Positions 12,584-20,552 of a stretch of 23,794 bases of DNA are shown in pieces; position 1 is the first letter of the stretch, and each line of letters starts with the position of its first letter. The translations under genes and the position numbers were made by a program. Origin of the DNA: Bacteriovoracaceae bacterium (GTDB lineage: Bacteria; Bdellovibrionota; Bacteriovoracia; Bacteriovoracales; Bacteriovoracaceae); contig JAGSHJ010000003.1 of NCBI GenBank assembly GCA_023954595.1, positions 1 through 23,794 of the forward strand, in the 5' to 3' direction. The notes below the pieces were generated by a model. That model did not search any database and was not told the DNA's origin. It saw only the letters and a list, made by a program, of their open reading frames with translations.

Positions 12584-15456
12584 TCTCTACCGTTGATAAA
12601 CTCTTCAGCACCCAAGCAAGCTTGCTCCAAATCCATAAATTCTAGCTCGTACGGACGCATCATCTCTCTAAATGTTTTAAGAGTCTGACCTTTCCATCTT
12701 TTGATTCGTGGATCAGTAAGAATAATAGCACCTGAGTCATTTTCTCTACGAATTAAACGACCAAGCTTTTGATGCAAGGATCTACACCTATGTGCCAGGA
12801 AGTAGTCTACAAACTCATTTCCAAAGCTTCGTGCATAGAAGTCTCTTCTAGAATCAACTACAAGATCTCTTCTTAAATCTGGAATTTTATCAACGTATAT
12901 TAATTTTAATGCATCCCCAGGGACATCAATCCCCTCTCCAAAGGACTCCATACCAATCAGAACTCCACCAGAAGTGTTTTTGAAGTCCTCTACAACTTGA
13001 TTGCCCATCCCTTGAATAAATAGTGGCATTTCATTTTCTAACTTACTTAAAAGGATCTCTATTGCTCGCTCAAATCTAGTTTTGGCAGAAAATAACAATA
13101 AGGTCTTACCACCAATACTTTTAATGACTGGAATGATTTTTTCCAATACTTCATCAACATAAGTCTGCTCATAAATTTGAGGAGAATCACTTGAAACAAA
13201 TACTTTTGCATTGTTTTCGTAATCGAATTTATTATTTAAAAATAATCCTGTTTTAAATCTTCTTTCAGCATCAAGATACTTGTAACCCGTCATCCACTCT
13301 ACACTTGCCATCCCTTTCGTTCCCTCTTGGTTTGCAAGAGTTGCTGAAGTAAACACAACAGAGTTTGCTTCCTTTAGAACACTCTCATATAGAAGCTCTC
13401 CAGTATCAATTGGTGCACAATTGAAAACATAGCCAAATTCTTCATGAAATTTGATGGAATTCACCATTTTCTCACTTGGACTCACCATTGCGTTAAATAC
13501 AGACTGGGCTTCTTCTATCTGTGAAAATGAACTTTCAAATGCAGACCACGCAGTCAGTTTGTTATCATCGTCGCCAAACTTACTTATATCCCAACGATCA
13601 GAAAATGGTGCCAATAGGTCATAAATAGACTTTAGAATGAAGGCCAAACTCTCAACGTGGTTATAGATTGCACTCTCCAAAGCGTTATTCAGAGATTGTT
13701 TTTTAACCATCGGAGTTTCATTCCAATAGATATCTGTAAATCGTGGTAACTGACGAGCTAGTCTTTCAATACTCTCTTGTAGTGGTACTGCATGATCGCT
13801 GAGCATCTGGGCAAAGCTTACTGACTGGGAGCGAATTTCTTTGATAAGCTCCTCTTTTCCACTTTCAACGTTTCCAAGTAAATAAAATAGAGGCCCCATC
13901 ATCTGTGGAAGATTCTTTGCAAACTTCTCTAGGTCTTTTTGTGCAAGTTCCATAGTGAATGCATTTGTGACTTCGCCTTCCATCTTGTGTGCTTCGTCCA
14001 CTACAACATACTTTGGCCTGTCAAAACCTCTAGGCCAATTAAGCAGAAGTGAGTGGTTACCCACAATTAGATTAGCTTCTTTGGCCCTTCTCAATCCTTG
14101 TAGATAAGTACAAGAGGCGGAGAAAGGACACTTATTTCCAGTACATGCTCTAAAATCAACTGCCAGAGTCTCTTGTTGCTCTGATAGAGTCTTATTCAGT
14201 CTTTTAAGAACAAAGGGAATATTCTCTCTCGTTAAGACATGGTTGTAATCAGGAGTTCTCTGATTAAAAAAGAGAATTGTTTCTATGTACGCTTTGGCGA
14301 ATTTTTCTTCAAAGCCATCCATTTGACCAAGTAGATCATCATGTTCTTGATTTCTGAATTTAAGCTCACAGAGGTGGTTTTTTGAACCAAATAATCTAAT
14401 GACACTTAACTCAGACTTATTTAGCCCCAATACTTTATAAATTTGAGGAATATCTTTTTGTACGGCCTGATTCTGTAAGGTTTTGGTTCCTGTCGAAATC
14501 AACACCTGCTCATCTTTGGATTTCGTTAATAAGGTACTTGGCAATAAATAACCCATAGTCTTACCAGTCCCTGTGGGAGCTTGAATAAGAGCATGAATAT
14601 TATTATTAAAGGCCTGACCAACACGAAGGGACATCTCTTCTTGGGCCTGTCTATATTTGTAGCCAGGGAAATGTCTTGAGAGTGCGGCCTCGTCTTGTAA
14701 AATATTTTGTATGTTTTGCCCTGAGAAATTAATATCTCTTCTAGAGAGAGCTTCCTCGCCATTATCACCTGAAGCTTCTAGCTTTTTCTGAGCATATGCT
14801 TTAGCAGTCTCTTCCAGATCAAAATCAATTTGTTCAGCAATTTCATTTAATTCAGTAATATCTAGTTCTAGAAAGTCTTTGAACCAAAAATCGGCCCTAT
14901 CAAAGTCAGAACATAGTTCTTTAATAAAGACATAAAAAGCAGGGTCTTTTTGAAGCAGCCAACACGATGTCAGCATCGCTTTGAGTAAATCCTTCGAATC
15001 CTCTAGTCCTCGGTGATCCTCTTTCTCTTTGATACCAAGCTCTATTAGAAAGCCTTCCAGGTTAAGTGAATTTTTCTCAGGAAATAATAATGCTAAAAAC
15101 AGCATCGAGTCGTGAAAGCGCTCACCTTCTTCACTCTCTATTGCATCTAGGTATTTCTTTAAGAATTTTTCTTCAAAAAGAGCGTTGTGAGCTATTAGCT
15201 GATGATCCTTAAGAGTTTGTAATTCATTCTCTACTGTCTTCCAAACTGGGGCGTTTTTAATCTGTCCCTCAGTGATCCCAGTAAGCTTCTGAATGAACTT
15301 AGAAACAGGCTGATCCGTTCTAACCAGTGAAGAATAACTTCTTACGAGCTGCGTTCCTTCAAACTGAAGAAAGCCAAGATCTATGATCTTGTCATAAGCT
15401 GGATCGATTCCAGTGGTTTCAATGTCAATTACGGCCCATTTCTTTAATTTGTTCAT
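12580..15456 (-). CDS. dinG: DinG-type helicase with N-terminal DEDDh exonuclease
   Basis: 958 aa. Residues about 7-170 are a DnaQ-like 3'-5' exonuclease with D11 and E13 in IDIETTG, and H148 and D153. The second family Asp (after HNALF) is Glu here (E95). Residues about 260-950 are a superfamily 2 XPD/DinG helicase: Walker A APTGTGKT (293-300), cysteines C363, C438, C443 and C449 fitting a 4Fe-4S cluster, DEAH at 487-490, and the motif VI segment QKLGRLIRR near the end. Expected role: ATP-driven 5'-3' unwinding of DNA, R-loops or damaged forks in repair. The exonuclease-helicase fusion is familiar from Firmicutes DinG. Here the Fe-S cysteines are kept as well. A monocistronic transcript is likely. 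Confidence 0.92.
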   Translation of the reverse strand: MNKLKKWAVIDIETTGIDPAYDKIIDLGFLQFEGTQLVRSYSSLVRTDQPVSKFIQKLTGITEGQIKNAPVWKTVENELQTLKDHQLIAHNALFEEKFLKKYLDAIESEEGERFHDSMLFLALLFPEKNSLNLEGFLIELGIKEKEDHRGLEDSKDLLKAMLTSCWLLQKDPAFYVFIKELCSDFDRADFWFKDFLELDITELNEIAEQIDFDLEETAKAYAQKKLEASGDNGEEALSRRDINFSGQNIQNILQDEAALSRHFPGYKYRQAQEEMSLRVGQAFNNNIHALIQAPTGTGKTMGYLLPSTLLTKSKDEQVLISTGTKTLQNQAVQKDIPQIYKVLGLNKSELSVIRLFGSKNHLCELKFRNQEHDDLLGQMDGFEEKFAKAYIETILFFNQRTPDYNHVLTRENIPFVLKRLNKTLSEQQETLAVDFRACTGNKCPFSASCTYLQGLRRAKEANLIVGNHSLLLNWPRGFDRPKYVVVDEAHKMEGEVTNAFTMELAQKDLEKFAKNLPQMMGPLFYLLGNVESGKEELIKEIRSQSVSFAQMLSDHAVPLQESIERLARQLPRFTDIYWNETPMVKKQSLNNALESAIYNHVESLAFILKSIYDLLAPFSDRWDISKFGDDDNKLTAWSAFESSFSQIEEAQSVFNAMVSPSEKMVNSIKFHEEFGYVFNCAPIDTGELLYESVLKEANSVVFTSATLANQEGTKGMASVEWMTGYKYLDAERRFKTGLFLNNKFDYENNAKVFVSSDSPQIYEQTYVDEVLEKIIPVIKSIGGKTLLLFSAKTRFERAIEILLSKLENEMPLFIQGMGNQVVEDFKNTSGGVLIGMESFGEGIDVPGDALKLIYVDKIPDLRRDLVVDSRRDFYARSFGNEFVDYFLAHRCRSLHQKLGRLIRRENDSGAIILTDPRIKRWKGQTLKTFREMMRPYELEFMDLEQACLGAEEFINGRD

Positions 15457-15516
15457 CTTGCCTATTCCATTACTTACGCGCAGAATATGTCTATTAATAA
15501 TTTAAAGGATATAAAC

Positions 15517-15906
15517 ATGTCTGCAGTGATATTCCAAACTCAATCCGTCCTAATCGTAGCGTTGATGCTATACGGCATCTCTCGTGTAATCGGCAAGAAC
15601 AAAAACCGTTATCAGCACATGAAAACGATGAAACTTGCCATGATCTGGGACATCCTATTAATTCTACAAATAGAGTTAAATAGAGGTGCTATAGCTAAAG
15701 CTAGCAATGCAATGGAAAACAAGATGATGCTTAACATACACGTATCATTGGCCGTTGCCACAGTGCTTCTGTACGTTTTTATCTACTTTAGTGGAAAAAA
15801 ACTCGCTTCTGGTGATGAGAGTAAAAGAGGCAAGCATAAAATCTTGGGTTATTGCGCGTTGACGACAAGACTAGCTACCCTTATAACAAGCTTTTTAGTA
15901 TTATAG
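15517..15906 (+). CDS. Small four-helix membrane protein
   Basis: 129 aa from the ATG at 15517, which has an AAAGGA ribosome site 7 nt upstream. An earlier in-frame ATG at 15487 lacks one and would add ten residues. There are four predicted membrane helices. Histidines in KNRYQHMKTMK, LNIHVSLAV and GKHKILGY lie near helix ends, an arrangement compatible with heme or metal binding and reminiscent of DUF420-like proteins, though I cannot confirm that. It is divergent from dinG and 18 nt before the bolA-like gene, so it may be the first gene of the BolA-Grx-HemY transcript. Function unknown. Confidence 0.75.
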   Translation: MSAVIFQTQSVLIVALMLYGISRVIGKNKNRYQHMKTMKLAMIWDILLILQIELNRGAIAKASNAMENKMMLNIHVSLAVATVLLYVFIYFSGKKLASGDESKRGKHKILGYCALTTRLATLITSFLVL

Positions 15907-15924
15907 CACCTAAGGAAACATAAT

Positions 15925-16170
15925 ATGAATCCAATGCAAGAAGTTGAACAACTCATTAAAAGTCAGATCGAAGACGCTCACGTAGAAGTTTCTGATTTGA
16001 CTGGTACGATGGACCACTTAAATATCTTTGTCGCAAGCGACATCTTCAAAGGTAAAATGTTGATCGATCAGCACCAAATAATAATGGATATCTTGAAAGA
16101 AGAACTTAAAGAAAAAATACACGCGGTCAAAATTAAAACAATGACCAAAGAAAAATACGCGAACCTATAA
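15925..16170 (+). CDS. BolA family protein
   Basis: 81 aa, the usual size of the short BolA/IbaG class. It shows the family layout: an N-terminal helix, HVEVSDLTGTMDHLNIFVAS, then FKGKMLIDQHQII, with H50 the invariant C-terminal histidine that in BolA-monothiol glutaredoxin pairs can ligate a shared 2Fe-2S cluster. TAAGGA about 9 nt upstream is a good ribosome site. The glutaredoxin gene follows after 9 nt, so the two are very probably made together and form the complex. Role: iron-sulfur trafficking or iron sensing in the cytoplasm. Confidence 0.93.
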   Translation: MNPMQEVEQLIKSQIEDAHVEVSDLTGTMDHLNIFVASDIFKGKMLIDQHQIIMDILKEELKEKIHAVKIKTMTKEKYANL

Positions 16171-16179
16171 GGAGTTATC

Positions 16180-16560
16180 ATGGATCAAAACAATCCTTTT
16201 AAAATATTAAATGAAGACGGAGCATCTAAAGAAGTTAAAGCTTCTGAAGTAACAGGTGATCTTAAAGAGAGAATTGAAACTATCATTAAAAGCAACAAGC
16301 TAGTTCTTTTCATGAAGGGCAATGAGCACTTTCCTCAGTGTGGATTTAGCGCAAACACTGTAGCGATCCTTAAGCACATTGGAGCACAGTTCAATACTTT
16401 CGACATTCTTCAAGACATGGATATTCGTCAAGGCCTTAAAGAGTATTCTAACTGGCCAACCTTCCCTCAGCTTTACTTCAATGGAAAGCTTGTAGGTGGA
16501 AACGACATCATCACAGAAATGTATGAGTCTGGTGACCTAAAAGAATTGGTAGACGCATAA
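16180..16560 (+). CDS. grxD: Monothiol glutaredoxin (Grx4/GrxD type, CGFS)
   Basis: 126 aa. The CGFS active site at 54-57 lies in MKGNEHFPQCGFS, followed by YSNWPTFPQLYFNGKLVGGNDI (about 90-111), the glutathione-binding TFPQ and GG(N/C)D segments. These proteins carry or transfer 2Fe-2S clusters with glutathione, often with BolA as here. The N-terminus has about 25 residues more than the E. coli protein, polar and probably flexible. GGAG about 8 nt before the ATG supports the start. Its stop overlaps the hemY-like start by one base (TAATG). Confidence 0.95.
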   Translation: MDQNNPFKILNEDGASKEVKASEVTGDLKERIETIIKSNKLVLFMKGNEHFPQCGFSANTVAILKHIGAQFNTFDILQDMDIRQGLKEYSNWPTFPQLYFNGKLVGGNDIITEMYESGDLKELVDA

Positions 16561-17825
16561 TGCAAGAAGAGTCCGGGCCTTTAGGTAGTCTTGGTCTCAG
16601 CAAAGAAGTAAATATCATTGGGGCCGGAATCTCCGGCCTTTTAATGGGCCATTACCTAAAAAATAATGGCTACTCCGTTAAAATTTTCGAAAAAAATTCA
16701 CGCACTGGTGGCAAGATCCAAACATTAACCGGATCCTTTGGCCTTGCTGAAACTGCGGCCAATGCAGTATTCACAAACGAGGATGCTATCGAGCTCATGA
16801 AGGAGCTTGGATTAACTCCTCATAAAGCTCCATCAAAACTCAAGCGTCTTCTCTACAGAGGCAATAAGCTTAGAGCTTTTCCCTTTCACATATGGGAAGT
16901 GCTATTTCTTATTTTTAACCTCCCAAAGAAACATCCACCAATTGATGACAAACTCACCATCTATGAATTCTTTGCTCCCCTCCTTGGTAAAAGAGCGGCG
17001 TATGATGTTTTAAGTGCTGTTTTTGGTGGAATTTATGCAACCGACTCAAAGACACTTAGGTTTAAAAGTGTATTCAAGGATGAGTCCCATACTCGTACTT
17101 ATTTTGGCTTTATTAGAGAGTTAATCAAAAGCAGAAAACAAAGAGAGCACTCTCCTAGTTCAATAAGCTTCAAGCTTGGAATGCAAGAACTCATCGATGC
17201 GCTAACAAATGAATTAAAAAATGAATTAGTGTTCGAAGCAAAAACAGAAATTGATGAAAGTAAAAACACCATCATTTGCACTGATGCAATTCATGCTGCA
17301 GAAATTTTAAAACAAAAACATCCAGCTATAGGTCGCGAACTCTCAAAAATTAGTTATCAAGCAGTGAACAGTGCCACCTTAATCATGAATAGGCCTGTCA
17401 ATGAACTTGAGGGTGCATTTGGGGCGCTATTTCCACCAAGTAGTAAAATAACTAGTGCCGGAATACTAAGTAACAGCTCCATCTTTCCAGCAAGGGCCAA
17501 GAATCAAGACCACAGGAGCTACACCTTCATAGGGCTCGGACAAAACTATTCTAAAGAAAACGCCCTTGAAGATTTGAAGGCCCTTGATCCGAAAATTGAC
17601 TGGAACTCAGCTCTAGTTGAGGAATTTGTTACTAAATGGAATAGAGGCATTCCTCTATATACATATGATCGATACCTTTCTATTAAAAAGATTCGCACAC
17701 TCATACACAATGAGAGAACAGGTCTTGTGATATTTGGAAATTACGTCGATGGGATATCAATTCGTGAAATGATATCAATGGCCAAAAGCTTTGCTCTAAA
17801 AGGTCCTAAGGTAATCTCTTCTTAG
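16560..17825 (+). CDS. hemY: Protoporphyrinogen oxidase (HemY-like flavoprotein)
   Basis: 421 aa. The FAD dinucleotide motif IIGAGISGLLMG is at 19-30, followed by the acidic strand end VKIFEK and RTGGKI. FGLAETAANAVF and AVFGGIYATDSKTLRF are typical of oxygen-dependent protoporphyrinogen IX oxidases. The C-terminal GNYVDGISIREMI is the usual second FAD-contact region. It should oxidise protoporphyrinogen (or coproporphyrinogen) in heme synthesis; sequence alone does not separate the two. Translation is coupled to grxD by TAATG. The Fe-S/heme gene order suggests a shared iron theme. The 3' end overlaps the convergent holA-like gene by 30 nt. Confidence 0.88.
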   Translation: MQEESGPLGSLGLSKEVNIIGAGISGLLMGHYLKNNGYSVKIFEKNSRTGGKIQTLTGSFGLAETAANAVFTNEDAIELMKELGLTPHKAPSKLKRLLYRGNKLRAFPFHIWEVLFLIFNLPKKHPPIDDKLTIYEFFAPLLGKRAAYDVLSAVFGGIYATDSKTLRFKSVFKDESHTRTYFGFIRELIKSRKQREHSPSSISFKLGMQELIDALTNELKNELVFEAKTEIDESKNTIICTDAIHAAEILKQKHPAIGRELSKISYQAVNSATLIMNRPVNELEGAFGALFPPSSKITSAGILSNSSIFPARAKNQDHRSYTFIGLGQNYSKENALEDLKALDPKIDWNSALVEEFVTKWNRGIPLYTYDRYLSIKKIRTLIHNERTGLVIFGNYVDGISIREMISMAKSFALKGPKVISS

Positions 17826-18746
17826 TCTTTGTGTAAGAAGTGGCTTTTTAAGCTTCGCCTCTACTTCCAACTCTTTAAAGTAACCTACAGAACGAAGAGC
17901 ATCCTCTTTTTTCCAGATTTTTGAACAACTTAAAATTTGTCTGTCATACTTGGATAGTTTTTTCTTATCATCCAGGTAGCTTGGGTCACAGATTTTACCC
18001 ATATGCTTTTGCATAAAAGCAAAAAAGCGCTGAAGAGATTCAGTTCCGATTGATACACTTAATAACTGTTTATAGAAGGCCGAAAACTTTTTAGTGGCAA
18101 AGTATTCAGCGAGAAGAAATTGATCAAGCTTCTCTTTGGATAGAACTTCATCCAATTTATCAGAAGTGATTGATTCGTTTCCAAAGTTTATTTTGAGCTG
18201 TTCTAAAATATTTAAAAAGTTTGAACAGGTCGCTTCAACAGAGTCTTGAAGCTTTTGTGCGGCTGAATAATCAAGGTATACGCCAGTATAGGAAGAGAAG
18301 AACTCTAATAACTCTCTATTTTCCCAAAACATAGGTGCTTGAATATCTATTCCGTGCACGCTGTCTTTACCAACAAGCTCTTTGTAAAAGTCGTTCTCTT
18401 TTTCAAAAGACATAATGAAGTATCTATCATCTAGAAGAAGTTCTTCATTGAGAAGTTTCTCTTGTGCATCTTTTGACAGGTCTTGCGCGAAATGGACGAG
18501 ATAGGATTCACTATTACCGAATAGGCCCATTGTTTGAAGATTTTGCTCTATCCAGTCAGCTGTAACATCTTTTGCAGTTAGGATATGAAGCTTTCCACCT
18601 TCCAGATCTTGTGAAGGAATCTGGTCTTTGAACAACTTCATTATAATAGGGTCAAAGCAGTGTACGGCATACAATCCCTTTTTATCGGGAGAGATACTTC
18701 TATTATTCGCTTTAAAAAAGTCCCATAATTTCCACTTAGAACGCAT
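17796..18746 (-). CDS. holA: DNA polymerase III delta subunit-like (HolA)
   Basis: 316 aa, cytoplasmic. Overall length and layout fit HolA: an N-terminal alpha/beta region with LHILTAKDVTADWIEQNLQTMGLFG, and a helical C-terminal half with FLNILEQLKINFG (the N-L-E-K/Q-L helix) and ITSDKLDEVL. The DNA/clamp-binding collar-like end includes ATKKFSAFYKQLLS. Strong support comes from position: it follows lptE with an 11-nt overlap, as lptE-holA are paired in E. coli and many relatives. Role: clamp-loader subunit opening the beta ring. Sequence similarity is too weak by eye for certainty. The convergent overlap with hemY is 30 nt. Confidence 0.68.
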   Translation of the reverse strand: MRSKWKLWDFFKANNRSISPDKKGLYAVHCFDPIIMKLFKDQIPSQDLEGGKLHILTAKDVTADWIEQNLQTMGLFGNSESYLVHFAQDLSKDAQEKLLNEELLLDDRYFIMSFEKENDFYKELVGKDSVHGIDIQAPMFWENRELLEFFSSYTGVYLDYSAAQKLQDSVEATCSNFLNILEQLKINFGNESITSDKLDEVLSKEKLDQFLLAEYFATKKFSAFYKQLLSVSIGTESLQRFFAFMQKHMGKICDPSYLDDKKKLSKYDRQILSCSKIWKKEDALRSVGYFKELEVEAKLKKPLLTQRLRRDYLRTF

Positions 18747-19383
18747 AGAGAATCATGTCCTTGAAGTTTTGAGCAGCATTGGTCGCCATGTCGTTAATGG
18801 TATTTTTAAGTGCACTTCTATTTTGAGTATCGATAACCTCAATGGCCTCAGAACTGTAAAGTTCTCTAGTAAAGCTTCCAGTCAAAGTGATGTTCTCGTT
18901 AACAATAATCTTTGGGCCGACAGCAAACTTGCCAAGGCTGGACTTTAGAAGTTCTATCTCTTTTGAACTTGGGTTCTTAATCAGGATAAGTCTTAGATTA
19001 GCTCTAATACTTGTCGTTGATGGGATGTAGAAATCTTCCCTATCCTCTCCAATAGCATCTTCCACAGCATTTTTGGCCGAACGTAAATTTGTAGCTGCTT
19101 TACTCTCTTTAACCTGAGATGGGGATTCAACAATCCCTATCAAAACTGCGTCAGCTGGTTCGTTGCCCGATTTCAACTCAAGTCCACTGAAAACTGAGAG
19201 CATATGATAGATCTCTTTAGTCATAGGAGCTGAAATATTTGAGAAGTTACTTTTATTGTAAAACATAGGAACAGTGATGGATTTAACTCCATACTGGGCA
19301 AATGGATTACCTTTCTCTTGAAAGCGGTAACCAGCACAAGAAGATAAAACGAATATAAAGCAGAGTGTCAAAAGTGTTCGCAT
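18736..19383 (-). CDS. lptE: LPS-assembly lipoprotein LptE-like
   Basis: 215 aa. The N-terminus MRTLLTLCFIFVLSSCAGYRF is a lipoprotein signal with lipobox LSSC, lipidated cysteine at 16. CAGYRF matches the CGY-type start of mature LptE. GVKSITVPMFYNKS then follows the family pattern of the first strand and loop. In the outer membrane LptE plugs the LptD barrel through which LPS is placed. It is first gene of a minus-strand pair with holA. There is no clear ribosome site before the ATG, so translation may be from a short or leaderless transcript. Confidence 0.88.
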   Translation of the reverse strand: MRTLLTLCFIFVLSSCAGYRFQEKGNPFAQYGVKSITVPMFYNKSNFSNISAPMTKEIYHMLSVFSGLELKSGNEPADAVLIGIVESPSQVKESKAATNLRSAKNAVEDAIGEDREDFYIPSTTSIRANLRLILIKNPSSKEIELLKSSLGKFAVGPKIIVNENITLTGSFTRELYSSEAIEVIDTQNRSALKNTINDMATNAAQNFKDMILYAF

Positions 19384-19463
19384 GATTTAAAATACCAGAG
19401 GTGTTGGTGCATAGACAAGGGATTCTCTTGATCAGCTCGCCCCTAAATGATAGAACATCGCTT

Positions 19464-20006
19464 ATGAAACACACAAAGTCGCTGGGTGACCTTCTTGCCC
19501 AGTCCTCTGATGATGAGGAAGTCTATACATCTGATCAGCGCAGGCGCAAATGGAGGGCCAAAAACGGCCGTTTCTCCCGCACACAGGGGTGTTTCGACTT
19601 TATTTATTTAATCAGAAGCTGGGACAAAATTGTTGGCGATTTAATGGCCAAAAACACAATTCCCCATAAAATCATGCGCTCAACCCTGCTTGTCATGACT
19701 AAACATAGTATATTTGCCCAAGAATTAAGCTTCATGGGGCCTCAAATTATACAGAAAATTGAAGAAAATATTCCTGAGCTTAAAGGCAAAATCACCAAGA
19801 TTAAATTTAGCCATGCCAACTACTCTTGGGATGAATTTAAGAATGCCAAATTTGAGAAGACAAAACAAAAGTCTCAAAGGCCCAAACTTCACCCTCACTC
19901 TCCGCAGTACAAATTGAAAATGAAAAAGGCTCAAGACGCCTTTCATGACATTGAGGATGACGAAGTTAAGAAACTTCTGACTTCCCTATTTATGGATAAG
20001 ATTTAA
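19464..20006 (+). CDS. DUF721/DciA-like protein
   Basis: 180 aa from the ATG at 19464, chosen because the family homology (SLGDLLAQ) begins there. The frame is open back to GTG codons at 19401 and 19407, the latter with AGAGG five nt upstream, so a start up to 21 residues longer is possible. Residues about 45-125 show the DUF721 pattern: WDKIVGDLMAKNTIP, STLLVMTKHSIFAQELS, then IIQKIEENIP and ITKIKFSH. DciA is the ancestral loader or partner of the replicative helicase DnaB. The basic N-terminal and Lys-rich C-terminal tails fit DNA binding. It is divergent from lptE and converges with the methyltransferase gene over 21 nt. Confidence 0.75.
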   Translation: MKHTKSLGDLLAQSSDDEEVYTSDQRRRKWRAKNGRFSRTQGCFDFIYLIRSWDKIVGDLMAKNTIPHKIMRSTLLVMTKHSIFAQELSFMGPQIIQKIEENIPELKGKITKIKFSHANYSWDEFKNAKFEKTKQKSQRPKLHPHSPQYKLKMKKAQDAFHDIEDDEVKKLLTSLFMDKI

Positions 20007-20552
20007 TAGAGCGACCTCTTTAAAAGAGTCTATCACCTGTGCCTGTGCTCCATAATCATCAAGAACTTCTTTAAGATCCTTATTATCCTCTCTGGCCAAA
20101 ATAAATGCATTGCCGCCAGGATTCAAATGCTCCAAGGCAAATACCACAAACTCTCTCAAATTCGATTGATCAAAGGTCCTACATTTAGACTTATTTACAT
20201 TAGGAGATGGACGACTATGCCCTGGATTAAAATAAGGAGGATTCGAGACAATGAGATCAAAGCTCTTATCCATTTTTAGATCTTGTATAGTTTGATTTAC
20301 AACCTCTAGCTCCACATCTTTATTTAGAAGGACTCGGTTCTTATCGATACATTCTAAAAACTCTACTTGAGGCTCAAGAAGATAAAGCTCCTTAACAGTT
20401 GATAGTAGATTAGCAGTCTCAATACCAACCACTCCACAGCCACTGCCAATGTCTAAAACACTAGTTGCACGGCCACCGTGCAAGGCCGCCATTTTAGATA
20501 GCCATATTGAATCTTCGCTAAAGCGGTAAAATTTGGGTTGATGGTAGTCCAT
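19986..20552 (-). CDS. TrmN6-like tRNA adenine-N6 methyltransferase
   Basis: 188 aa, a class I SAM-dependent methyltransferase. The N-terminal YRFSEDSIWLSKMA matches the FRFSxDS start of TrmN6/YfiC. The SAM motif VLDIGSGCGVVGIE is at 32-45, the acidic end of the second strand ELYLLEPQ follows, and VSNPPYF (102-108) is the N6-adenine/amino methylation motif. TrmN6 modifies A37 of tRNA1(Val). At 188 aa it is shorter than the E. coli enzyme. The start overlaps the preceding gene by 35 nt, and the end overlaps the DUF721 gene by 21 nt on the other strand. The family is clear; the exact tRNA substrate is inferred. Confidence 0.82.
   Translation of the reverse strand: MDYHQPKFYRFSEDSIWLSKMAALHGGRATSVLDIGSGCGVVGIETANLLSTVKELYLLEPQVEFLECIDKNRVLLNKDVELEVVNQTIQDLKMDKSFDLIVSNPPYFNPGHSRPSPNVNKSKCRTFDQSNLREFVVFALEHLNPGGNAFILAREDNKDLKEVLDDYGAQAQVIDSFKEVALLNLIHK

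Noticed and set aside
14526..14768. 80-codon frame inside dinG on the same strand
   Set aside because: It lies within the DinG linker and Walker A region in another frame; the DinG motifs are unambiguous.
19389..19418. TTGTCT-18-TATTTT as an lptE promoter
   Set aside because: The -10 would sit only about 6 nt before the ATG, implying a leaderless transcript; the match is weak and likely chance.
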